From: Streptomyces sp. TLI_105
GTDB lineage: Bacteria > Actinomycetota > Actinomycetes > Streptomycetales > Streptomycetaceae
Length of the DNA stretch: 64,000 nucleotides
NCBI RefSeq assembly: GCF_900105415.1
Contig: NZ_FNSM01000001.1
Location: forward strand, 4,492,501 to 4,556,500
Reading direction: 5' to 3'
Shown: positions 56,456 through 63,741 of the stretch, in pieces
Numbering within the stretch: the first letter of the stretch is position 1
Layout of the letters: the number at the start of each line of letters is the position of its first letter
Notes under the pieces: model-generated
What the model saw: the letters and a program-made list of their open reading frames with translations, nothing else
Told to the model about the DNA's origin: nothing
Databases searched by the model: none
Translations under genes and position numbers: made by a program

Positions 56456-57328
56456 GTGACCGCAGGCGAATCGAGCGGAGCGAGCGGGAGCGTGGTGCGG
56501 CGCATCCTGCTGGGCTCCCAGCTGAGGCGGCTGCGCGAGTCGCGCGGGATCACCCGCGAGGCTGCCGGTTATTCGATCCGTGCGTCCGAATCCAAGATCA
56601 GCCGTATGGAGTTGGGAAGGGTGAGCTTCAAGGCCAGGGACGTCGAGGATCTGCTCACCCTCTACGGGGTCGGGGACGAGGCCGAGCGCGGCGCGCTCCT
56701 CGGGCTCGCCCGCGAGGCCAACGTCGCCGGCTGGTGGCACAGCTTCGGCGACGTCCTGCCCGGCTGGTTCCAGACGTACATCGGCCTGGAGGGCGCCGCC
56801 TCCCTCATCCGCGTCTACGAAGTGCAGTTCGTCCACGGCCTGTTGCAGACCGAGGACTACGCCCAGGCCGTCGTCACCCGCGGCATGCCCGAGGCCTCGC
56901 GCGCCGAGATCGACCGCCGGGTCGCCCTGCGCCTGGAGCGCCAGAAGATCCTGGTCTCCGAGCGCGCCCCGCAGTTCCACGCCGTCCTCGACGAGGCCGC
57001 GCTGCGCCGCCCCTACGGCGACCGGTCGGTCATGCGGGGGCAGTTGAGGCACCTCATCGAGATCTCCGAGCACCCGGGCGTCACGCTCCAGATCATGCCC
57101 TTCAGCTACGGCGGTCATGCCGGCGAGAGCGGCGCCTTCACGATGCTGAGCTTCCCCGAGTCCGACCTCTCCGACGTCGTCTACCTCGAACAGCTCACCA
57201 GCGCCCTCTACCTCGACAAGCGCGAGGAGGTCGCCCAGTACCAGCGGGTGATGGAGAAGCTCCAGAAGGACGGTCCGGATCCGGCCGAAAGCCGGGACCT
57301 TCTCCGGGGGCTCCTCCAACTCTCCTGA
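56456..57328 (+). CDS. XRE-family regulator with DUF5753
   Basis: 290 residues. HTH at ~15-70 (LGSQLRRLRESRGITREAAG, YSIRASESKISRMELGRVSF), then the DUF5753 domain (~95-275: VHGLLQTEDYAQAVVTRGMP, GVTLQIMPFSYGGHAGESGA, VVYLEQLTSALYLDKREEV). The GTG at 56456 is best because GGGGAGG lies about ten bases before it; open frame further upstream covers a promoter-like stretch. Such proteins pair with DUF397 and HATPase genes in Streptomyces (WhiJ-type). It is the natural candidate to bind the motif shared by its two neighbours. Confidence 0.92.
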   Translation: MTAGESSGASGSVVRRILLGSQLRRLRESRGITREAAGYSIRASESKISRMELGRVSFKARDVEDLLTLYGVGDEAERGALLGLAREANVAGWWHSFGDVLPGWFQTYIGLEGAASLIRVYEVQFVHGLLQTEDYAQAVVTRGMPEASRAEIDRRVALRLERQKILVSERAPQFHAVLDEAALRRPYGDRSVMRGQLRHLIEISEHPGVTLQIMPFSYGGHAGESGAFTMLSFPESDLSDVVYLEQLTSALYLDKREEVAQYQRVMEKLQKDGPDPAESRDLLRGLLQLS

Positions 57329-57391
57329 GACGTCAGTACGATGACGCCACATCAGTCGCACTGCAGGTAGCGGGTAGAGGGGTCTTCAACC

Positions 57392-58849
57392 ATGTCGCAC
57401 TTCACCGACCTGGCCCACCAGTACATCGACGGCGAGTGGAAGCCCGGCAGCGGTTCGTGGGACATCATCGACTTCAACCCGTACACCGGGGAGAAGCTGG
57501 CGTCGATCACCGTCGCGACCGCCGACGAGGTCGACCGCGCCTACCGGGCCGCCGAGCGCGCCCAGACCGCGTGGGCCGAGACCAACCCGTACACCCGCCG
57601 GCTCGTCTTCGAGCGCGCACTGCGGATCGTCGAGGACCGCGAGGAGGAGATCGCCGAGACGATCGTCGCCGAGCTCGGCGGCACCCGGCTCAAGGCGGCC
57701 TTCGAGCTGCACCTCGCCAAGGAGTTCCTGCGCGAGGCGATCCAGCTGGCGCTGCGCCCCGAGGGCCGCATCCTGCCGTCCCCGGTGGACGGCAAGGAGA
57801 ACCGGGTCTACCGCGTCCCGGTCGGTGTCGTCGGCGTCATCTCCCCCTTCAACTTCCCCTTCCTCCTCTCGATCAAGTCGGTCGCGCCCGCGCTCGCGCT
57901 GGGCAACGCCGTCGTCCTCAAGCCGCACCAGAACACCCCGATCTGCGGCGGCACGCTGGTCGCGAAGGTCCTGGAGGAGGCCGGTCTGCCGGCCGGCCTG
58001 CTGAACGTCGTGGTCACCGACATCGCCGAGATAGGCGACGCGCTCCTGACCCACCCGGTCCCGAAGGTCATCTCCTTCACCGGCTCCGACAAGGTCGGCC
58101 GCCACGTCGCCACGGTCTGCGCGCAGAACTTCAAGCACGCCGTGCTCGAACTCGGCGGCAACAGCGCCCTGATCGTCCTCGACGACGCCGACGTCGACTA
58201 CGCGGTGGACGCGGCCGTCTTCAGCCGCTTCGTGCACCAGGGCCAGGTCTGCATGGCCGCCAACCGCATCCTGGTGGACCGCACCCTGGAGGAGGAGTTC
58301 ACCGAGAAGTTCGTGGCGAAGGTGAAGACCCTCCGCGTCGGCGACCCGGCCGACCCCGCCACCCACATCGGCCCCCTCATCAACTCCCAGCAGGCGGAGT
58401 CCGTCTCCTCGCTCGTCGACCAGACGGTGGCGGCCGGCGCGACGGCCCTGCTGCACGGCACGGTCGACGGCAACCTCGTCTCCCCGTCCGTCCTCACCGG
58501 CCTCGCCGCCGACGCCCCGGTCCTGAGCCAGGAGATCTTCGGCCCGGTCGCGCTGATCGTCCCCTTCGACGGCGAGGAGGAGGCCGTACGGATCGCCAAC
58601 GACACGCCGTACGGGCTCAGCGGCGCCGTCCACACCGGGGACGTCGAGCGGGGCGTACGGGTCGCCAAGCGCATCCACACCGGCATGATCCACATCAACG
58701 ACGGCACCGTGCACGACGAGCCGATCGTGCCCTTCGGCGGCGAGAAGCACTCGGGCGTGGGGCGGCTCAACGGCGAGGCGATGGTGGAGGTCTTCACCAC
58801 CCAGAAGTGGATCTCGATCCAGCACGGCCGCAGCCGCTTCCCGTTCTGA
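57392..58849 (+). CDS. NAD(P)-dependent aldehyde dehydrogenase (benzaldehyde/vanillin dehydrogenase-like)
   Basis: 485-residue ALDH-superfamily enzyme oxidising an aldehyde to an acid. Catalytic C287 in FVHQGQVCMAANR, general base E253 in VLELGGNSALIV, cofactor-binding region SPFNFPFLLSIKSVAPALAL and FTGSDKVGRHVA. The pattern HQGQVCMAANRILV is frequent in aromatic aldehyde dehydrogenases. ATG 57392 is 63 bases after the XRE gene, with GGTAGAGGGG upstream. Substrate not determinable. Confidence 0.93.
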   Translation: MSHFTDLAHQYIDGEWKPGSGSWDIIDFNPYTGEKLASITVATADEVDRAYRAAERAQTAWAETNPYTRRLVFERALRIVEDREEEIAETIVAELGGTRLKAAFELHLAKEFLREAIQLALRPEGRILPSPVDGKENRVYRVPVGVVGVISPFNFPFLLSIKSVAPALALGNAVVLKPHQNTPICGGTLVAKVLEEAGLPAGLLNVVVTDIAEIGDALLTHPVPKVISFTGSDKVGRHVATVCAQNFKHAVLELGGNSALIVLDDADVDYAVDAAVFSRFVHQGQVCMAANRILVDRTLEEEFTEKFVAKVKTLRVGDPADPATHIGPLINSQQAESVSSLVDQTVAAGATALLHGTVDGNLVSPSVLTGLAADAPVLSQEIFGPVALIVPFDGEEEAVRIANDTPYGLSGAVHTGDVERGVRVAKRIHTGMIHINDGTVHDEPIVPFGGEKHSGVGRLNGEAMVEVFTTQKWISIQHGRSRFPF

Positions 58850-58943
58850 TCCCTCCCGATCCGCTCTTTAGGACAGTCTCTGTCCGCAAGGGTCCGTAGC
58901 GTGTTCCGTGTCGAAGAAGCCACAGCTACGTAAGGCGGAGATC

Positions 58944-59486
58944 ATGGTTGCCCTTGTTCCCACGGAGGCCCACGGCGACGAGCGCGGCGCGTTCCTCAAC
59001 TTCGTCGAGGCCCAGCGCGCGGCGCTCCGCCGCTCGCTCCTCGGGCTCACCGAGAAGCAGGCGGCGAGCCGCCCCAGCGCCAGCGAGCTCAGCCTCTCCG
59101 GCCTGCTCAAGCACGTCGCCGAGGTGGAGCTGAACTGGCTGCGCCTGGCCCAGCAGCGGCCGAACGAGCGGCAGCGCACCGAGGAGACCTGGGGCGAGGC
59201 CTTCCGGCTCGTGGACGGCGAGACGGTCCCGGACGTCGTCGCGTTCTGGGAGGACGTGGCGAAGCAGACGGAGGAGTTCGTCCGCTCCGTGCCGAGCCTG
59301 GACGACACCTTCCCGCTGCCGCCCGCGCCCTGGTTCCCGAAGGACGGGCGGGTGTCGGTGCGCTGGATGCTGCTGCACCTGGTCCAGGAGATGGGTCGGC
59401 ACGCCGGCCACGCGGACATCGTCCGGGAGTCCCTGGACGGCAAGGGCTCGTTCGACCTGATCGCGGAGGAGAACGGCACCGCTTAG
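58944..59486 (+). CDS. DinB-family protein (DUF664)
   Basis: 180-residue four-helix-bundle protein of the DinB/YfiT type, possibly metal-dependent thiol S-transferases (mycothiol in actinobacteria). Metal-ligand histidines appear at LLKHVAEVELNW and WMLLHLVQEMGRHAGHADIV (HxxxH). ATG 58944 (MVALVPTEAHGDE) has GGCGGAG three bases upstream, a short spacing; GTG 58908 is the alternative but has no SD site. Its stop codon overlaps the palindrome that precedes the PadR gene. Confidence 0.85.
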   Translation: MVALVPTEAHGDERGAFLNFVEAQRAALRRSLLGLTEKQAASRPSASELSLSGLLKHVAEVELNWLRLAQQRPNERQRTEETWGEAFRLVDGETVPDVVAFWEDVAKQTEEFVRSVPSLDDTFPLPPAPWFPKDGRVSVRWMLLHLVQEMGRHAGHADIVRESLDGKGSFDLIAEENGTA

Positions 59487-59500
59487 TCAAGATTGACTAA
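59483..59500. promoter_or_regulatory. Palindromic operator before the PadR gene
   Basis: TTAGTCAAGATTGACTAA has perfect 8-base arms around GA. It overlaps the DinB stop and the -10 candidate TAACAT (59498-59503), which ends six bases before the PadR ATG, so binding would block transcription. Autorepression by the PadR protein is the simplest reading. Confidence 0.7.
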
Positions 59501-59509
59501 CATGGGGGC

Positions 59510-60127
59510 ATGTCGGCGATCCGTCTTCTCGTCCTGGGCGCGGTCAAACAGCACGGCCGCGCCCACGGCTACCAGGTACGCAACGACCTGGAGTACTGGG
59601 GCGCGCACGAGTGGTCCCACGCCAAACCCGGCTCGATCTACCACGCGCTGAAGCAGATGGCGAAGCAGGGGCTGCTGCACGCGCACGAGGTCGCGCCGAG
59701 CACGGTGGGCGGGCCGCCGCGCGTCGAGTACGAGCTGACGGAGGCCGGTACGGAGGAGTACTTCGCGCTGCTGCGCGAGGCGCTGACCACGTACGACCAG
59801 AAGACGGACGTCCTGTCGGCGGCCATCGGCTTCATGGTGGACCTGCCCCGCGAGGAGGCCGTGGAGCTGCTGCGCCGGCGGGTGAGGGGGCTCGACGAGT
59901 GGCGGGCGGAGGTCACCGGGTACTACACGCCGGAGGGCGGTCCGGAGCAGCTCGGGCACATCGGCGAGATCATGCACTTCTGGGTCCACTCGGCGGACGC
60001 CGGCAAGGAGTGGACGCTGGGCCTGATCGAGCGGATCGAGGGCGGGGCGTACGTGTTCGCGGGCGAGGGCGAGCCCTTCGTCGGGGTGCTCGCGGAGGGC
60101 GAGGAGAACCCGTACGCGAACCCGTAG
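59510..60127 (+). CDS. PadR-family transcriptional regulator
   Basis: 205 residues. N-terminal winged helix (SAIRLLVLGAVKQHGRAHGY, SIYHALKQMAKQGLLHAHEV, PRVEYELTEAGTEEYFALLR) and C-terminal Vir_act_alpha_C-type helical dimerisation part (~100-190). ATG 59510 follows a -10 by six bases; GGGGG beside it is too close for an SD site. The target is probably itself and a neighbouring gene through the palindrome at 59483-59500. Confidence 0.92.
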   Translation: MSAIRLLVLGAVKQHGRAHGYQVRNDLEYWGAHEWSHAKPGSIYHALKQMAKQGLLHAHEVAPSTVGGPPRVEYELTEAGTEEYFALLREALTTYDQKTDVLSAAIGFMVDLPREEAVELLRRRVRGLDEWRAEVTGYYTPEGGPEQLGHIGEIMHFWVHSADAGKEWTLGLIERIEGGAYVFAGEGEPFVGVLAEGEENPYANP

Positions 60128-60156
60128 GGGACCTGGCGCCGCGGCCGGCCGGGTGG

Positions 60157-61431
60157 TCAGCGCAGGGCGTTGCCCTGGTGGTCGAGTTCGAGCTGCGGGC
60201 GGCCGGTGACGATCAGCCAGGCGGGGAGCGAGGCCAGGCAGAGCAGGGCGAGCATCGCGGGGGAGGCGGCGAGGACGGCGCCCGTGAAGAGGCTGATCCA
60301 GCCCTGCCGGGTGGTGGCGAGCAGGACGCCGAGGACGGCGGAGGAGACGGCGACGGCCGGATGGACCTCGGGGACGAGGGCCTGGGCGAGCAGCCCGAAG
60401 GCGGCGCCGACGAAGACGGCGGGGAAGATCCGGCCGCCCCGGAAGCCGCAGGAGGCGGCGACGACGAGGGCGAGGAGTTTGACGACGGCGAACTTCGCGA
60501 GTTCGCCGGAGGACCAGCCGCCGATCGAGGCGGCGAGCTCCTTGGTCTCCTCCAGCCCCTTGAAGAGGGTCAGGTGCCCGCCCAGGGCGCCCAGGAGGCC
60601 GAGGACGAGGCCGCCGAGGGGCAGCATCAGCATGGGGTGCCGCAGACGCCGGAAGGCGGCGTGGACGTGGGGGAAGAGGTAGCAGGAGGCGAGGCCGAAG
60701 ACGGCCGCGGCGGAGGCGATGACCAGAGCCGCGAGGAGGTCGCCGAAGCCGGGATCGGTCAGCGGCGGGAGTCCCATGTCGAAGCTGGGCTCGGCGAGCA
60801 GCTGGGTGGTCATCGCGCCGGTGCCCGCGGCGGCGAGCGGGGCGAAGAGCCGGTCCCAGAGGGAGCCGCGGCCCGGCCGGCCGACGAGGGCCTCGGAGAT
60901 GACGAGGGCGGCCGCCACGGGGGTGCCGAAGAGGGCGCCGATGGTGGCGGCCGAGGCGAGCGCGACCCAGGAGGCGCCCGGCACGGAGGGGGCCGCCCTG
61001 TGGCCGAGCCAGTAGGTGAGGGCGATGTTGGCGGCGATGATCGGGTTCTCGGGGCCGAGGCTGACGCCGCCGGCCAGCGTGAGGGTGCTCGCGAGCAGCA
61101 CCCCCGGCACCACGCCGGGGGAGAGCGGTGCCTCGCCGAGCCCCTCGGAGGCCGGGTCGGGTCCGGCGTGGCCGGGCACCTTCCACACGACGAGGCCCAC
61201 GGCGATGCCCGCCGCCGTGAGCATGACGATCATCCAGAGGGAGGAGTAGTTCCCGATGCCGAGCGCGTCCGGCAGGTCGTTCCAGAGCACGTGCTGGAAC
61301 TCCTCGGCGAGGGCGCTGATCCCCAGGAACAGAAGGCTCGCCCCCACCCCGACGAGCAGGGCGGGCAGGACCTGGGAGAGCAGGAGCCGGGCGGGCGCCT
61401 TCACGGGAGGCGGAGCATGATCGGTGGCCAC
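60157..61431 (-). CDS. ClC-family chloride channel/transporter-like protein
   Basis: 424-residue membrane protein with about ten hydrophobic spans. Family motifs: GGVSLGPENPIIAANIALTY in place of the G(K/R)EGP selectivity/gating loop, keeping the glutamate but not the Gly after it, and GFRGGRIFPAVFVGAAFG (GxFxP motif). I start at GTG 61431 because TATGGT lies six bases before it (leaderless layout); the ORF upstream to 61524 is Arg/Pro-rich. These ClC-like proteins are often annotated as 'ion channel protein' in Streptomyces. Chloride or fluoride transport is not established. Confidence 0.85.
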   Translation of the reverse strand: MATDHAPPPVKAPARLLLSQVLPALLVGVGASLLFLGISALAEEFQHVLWNDLPDALGIGNYSSLWMIVMLTAAGIAVGLVVWKVPGHAGPDPASEGLGEAPLSPGVVPGVLLASTLTLAGGVSLGPENPIIAANIALTYWLGHRAAPSVPGASWVALASAATIGALFGTPVAAALVISEALVGRPGRGSLWDRLFAPLAAAGTGAMTTQLLAEPSFDMGLPPLTDPGFGDLLAALVIASAAAVFGLASCYLFPHVHAAFRRLRHPMLMLPLGGLVLGLLGALGGHLTLFKGLEETKELAASIGGWSSGELAKFAVVKLLALVVAASCGFRGGRIFPAVFVGAAFGLLAQALVPEVHPAVAVSSAVLGVLLATTRQGWISLFTGAVLAASPAMLALLCLASLPAWLIVTGRPQLELDHQGNALR

Positions 61432-61437
61432 CGCCCC

Positions 61438-61443
61438 ACCATA
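61438..61443 (-). promoter_or_regulatory. Candidate -10 (TATGGT) for the leaderless ClC-type gene
   Basis: On the minus strand TATGGT is followed by GGGGCG and then GTG at 61431. It is 137 bases from the divergent tipA-like gene. Confidence 0.5.
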
Positions 61444-61513
61444 AGTGAGCAAAAGAGACACAACGCCCCGAACCGCTCGCCGAGGGCGGCGAGGCCAACA
61501 CCCGGGCGGGCAC

Positions 61514-61544
61514 TTGCACCTCACGTCGCGTCAGGACCCAGGCT
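61514..61544 (+). promoter_or_regulatory. MerR-type promoter with 19-base spacer (tipA-like)
   Basis: TTGCAC (-35) and CAGGCT (-10) are 19 bases apart, the long spacing used by MerR-activated promoters. The -35 and the start of the spacer (CTCACGTCGCGTCAGG) closely follow the known tipA promoter, whose operator is CCTCACGTCACGTGAGG. The second arm is degenerate here. Confidence 0.75.
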
Positions 61545-61579
61545 GAACGGCGTACCGACTGAGAAAGGGCGGACGGCCG

Positions 61580-62341
61580 ATGGGCTACTCCGTGGGACAG
61601 GTGGCCGGCTTCGCCGGGGTCACGGTGCGCACCCTGCACCACTACGACGCGATCGGGCTGCTCTCGCCGAGCGGCCGCAGCACGGCGGGCCACCGCCGCT
61701 ACGACGACGCGGACCTCGACCGGCTCCAGCAGATCCTGTTCTACCGGGAGCTCGGCTTCCCCCTCGAAGAGGTCGCCGTCCTCCTCGACGACCCGCACGC
61801 CGACCCGCAGGAGCACCTGCGGCGCCGGCACACGCTGCTGACCGCGCGGATCGGCGAGCTCCAGAGGATGGCGGCGGCCGTCGAGCACGCCATGGAGGCG
61901 AAGAAGATGGGCATCAACCTCACGCCCGAGGAGAAGTTCGAGGTCTTCGGGGACAAGGACCCCGAACGGTTCGCGGAGGAGTCCGCCCGCCGCTGGGGCG
62001 GCACACACTCCCACGAGCAGGCCCAGGCCCGCGCCGCCGCGTACGGCAAGGAGGACTGGCAGCGGATGAAGGACGAGGTGGACGCCTGGGGCGCCGCCTA
62101 CGCCGCCCTGATGGACGAGGGCCGGGACCCGGGGTCCGAGGAGGCGATGGACCTCGCCGAGGCCCACCGCCGCCACCTCACCACCTGGTTCTTCGACTGC
62201 CACCCCAGGACCCATGTGGAGCTCGCCGAGATGTACGTCGCCGACGAGAACTTCCACGCGTTCTACGAGTCGATCCACCCCGGCCTCCCCGAGCACCTGC
62301 GGGAGGCCGTCCGGGCGAACGCCGACCGCCGGGCCGCCTGA
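61580..62341 (+). CDS. tipA: TipA-like MerR-family regulator (TipAL/TipAS homologue)
   Basis: 253 residues, exactly the length of TipAL. MerR HTH 1-70 (YSVGQVAGFAGVTVRTLHHY, GHRRYDDADLDRLQQILFYR), coiled coil ~75-109, then the drug-recognition TAL domain. An internal start Met110 (MGINLTPEEK) would give the TipAS form. In S. lividans TipA the thiopeptide is captured covalently by Cys214. Here C207 is kept, but residue 214 is Glu (FDCHPRTHVELAEMYV). So it may bind thiopeptides or other ligands only reversibly. It is preceded by a 19-base-spacer promoter for autoactivation. Orthology to tipA is likely, not proven. Confidence 0.88.
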   Translation: MGYSVGQVAGFAGVTVRTLHHYDAIGLLSPSGRSTAGHRRYDDADLDRLQQILFYRELGFPLEEVAVLLDDPHADPQEHLRRRHTLLTARIGELQRMAAAVEHAMEAKKMGINLTPEEKFEVFGDKDPERFAEESARRWGGTHSHEQAQARAAAYGKEDWQRMKDEVDAWGAAYAALMDEGRDPGSEEAMDLAEAHRRHLTTWFFDCHPRTHVELAEMYVADENFHAFYESIHPGLPEHLREAVRANADRRAA

Positions 62342-62500
62342 CGGTCGCCGGACGCCGGACGCCGGACGCCGGACGCCAGTCGCCGGGTGGCCTGACGTAC
62401 GCCGGGCCGCCTGACGGACACCGGACACCGGACCACCTGACGGACGCCGGTCGCCGGACGCCGGACGCCGGGCCGCCTGACGAACGGCGCCCGGCACCGT
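62342..62500. repeat. Heptamer-rich tandem repeat (GCCGGAC) downstream of the tipA-like gene
   Basis: Around 159 bases of imperfect GCCGGAC and GGCCGCCTGACG units lie between two convergent genes. Five near-perfect copies of the heptamer occur in the first 40 bases. No open reading frame or hairpin stands out. Confidence 0.75.
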
Positions 62501-62514
62501 ACGAGAACCCCGCC

Positions 62515-62883
62515 TCAGGCGCGCGGCGCGATCACCACCGCCGTGCCGTACGCGCACACCTCCGTGCCCACGTCCGCCGCTTCCGTCACGTCGAAGCGGA
62601 ACATGAGCACCGCGTTCGCGCCGCGCGCCTTCGCCTGCTCCACCAGACGCTCCATCGCCTGGTTGCGGGTCTGCACGAGGGTCTTCGTCAGGCCCTTCAG
62701 CTCACCGCCGATCATCGACTTCAGCCCCGCGCCGATCTGACTGCCCAGATGGCGGGAGCGGACGGTGAGCCCGAAGACCTCACCGATCACCTGCCGGACC
62801 TCGAAACCCGGCACGTCGTTCGTCGTCACGACCAGCACGTCGGGGTGCGGTCCCTGACCGCCCCCGTACTCCTCGATGCCCAT
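62515..62883 (-). CDS. YbjQ-family (UPF0145/heavy-metal-binding-domain-like) protein
   Basis: 122-residue pentamer-forming protein family of unknown function. Features: VLVVTTNDVPGFEVRQVIGE, FGLTVRSRHLGSQIGAGLKS, RGANAVLMFRFDV, EVCAYGTAVVI. The family motif SRHLG(S) is conserved and was once linked to metal binding. ATG 62883 has AGGAGG nine bases upstream; ATG 62889 is too close to it. Function unknown. Confidence 0.9.
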   Translation of the reverse strand: MGIEEYGGGQGPHPDVLVVTTNDVPGFEVRQVIGEVFGLTVRSRHLGSQIGAGLKSMIGGELKGLTKTLVQTRNQAMERLVEQAKARGANAVLMFRFDVTEAADVGTEVCAYGTAVVIAPRA

Positions 62884-63033
62884 CGGCATGCACCTCCTGA
62901 CCCCCAAGCCTCGGGCCGACGCGGCGGGTCCGCATCCCGTGGAGCCGGGTGGAACCGGGCGCTCCCGGCCCGCGTTGATAGCTTGGGGCCAGCCGTCCCC
63001 CAAGCCCCCACCGACCGCAGGAGCCCGGAACCC

Positions 63034-63735
63034 GTGAACACGCTTGCCCTCGGACCGAGCTGGCTGGACCCGGACTATCTGATCCAGACCTTTGGTCTGA
63101 TCGGTGTCCTGGTCATCGTCTTCGCCGAGTCCGGCCTCCTCATCGGGTTCTTCCTGCCCGGCGACTCACTGCTCTTCACCACCGGCCTGCTCGTCACCAC
63201 CGGCAAGCTCGACACACCGCTGTGGCTGGTGTGCACCCTGGTGGTGGCCGCCGCCGTCCTCGGCGACCAGGTCGGCTACCTCTTCGGCCGGAAGGTCGGC
63301 CCCTCCCTCTTCAAGCGCCCCGACTCCAAGCTCTTCAAGCAGGAGAACGTCGAGAAGGCGCACGAATTCTTCGAGAAGCACGGCCCGAAGTCGCTGATCC
63401 TGGCCCGCTTCGTGCCCATCGTCCGGACGTTCACGCCGATCATCGCCGGCGTGAGCCGGATGAACTACCGCTCGTTCATCATCTTCAACCTCATCGGCGG
63501 CCTGCTGTGGGGCGCGGGCGTGACCCTGCTCGGCGCCTCCCTCGGCAAGGTCGAGTTCGTCCACAAGCACATCGAGCTGATCCTCGTCGGGATCGTCCTG
63601 ATCTCCGTGATCCCCGTCGCGATCGAGCTCCTCCGCGCCCGCTCCCAGTCGAAGAAGAACCAGGCCCGCAGCGACCACGACGCCCCCGGCACCCCGAACC
63701 CCCCGGGCTCCCGGGGCCGCCACGCCAAGCGATAG
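63034..63735 (+). CDS. DedA-family membrane protein
   Basis: 233-residue integral membrane protein of the DedA/VTT (SNARE-associated Golgi) family, proposed lipid scramblases or proton-coupled flippases. Family signatures: FAESGLLIGFFLPGDSLLFT, GDQVGYLFGRKVG, and RFVPIVRTFTPIIAGVSRMN (conserved Arg/Pro loop). Five or six hydrophobic segments, and a basic, disordered C-tail (RSDHDAPGTPNPPGSRGRHA). GTG 63034 has GGAG about ten bases upstream; the reading frame is open long before this but is not coding there. Confidence 0.93.
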   Translation: MNTLALGPSWLDPDYLIQTFGLIGVLVIVFAESGLLIGFFLPGDSLLFTTGLLVTTGKLDTPLWLVCTLVVAAAVLGDQVGYLFGRKVGPSLFKRPDSKLFKQENVEKAHEFFEKHGPKSLILARFVPIVRTFTPIIAGVSRMNYRSFIIFNLIGGLLWGAGVTLLGASLGKVEFVHKHIELILVGIVLISVIPVAIELLRARSQSKKNQARSDHDAPGTPNPPGSRGRHAKR

Positions 63736-63741
63736 CAGCCG

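Noticed and set aside
62515..62883. Metal-resistance protein
   Set aside because: The old 'heavy-metal-binding' label of the YbjQ family is not backed by clustered Cys or His residues here.
59611..63735. A 1374-codon open frame on the plus strand
   Set aside because: It crosses PadR, a minus-strand channel gene, tipA, a repeat array and a minus-strand YbjQ gene in one frame. Only the last 233 codons (DedA) look like protein; the rest is a GC-bias shadow.
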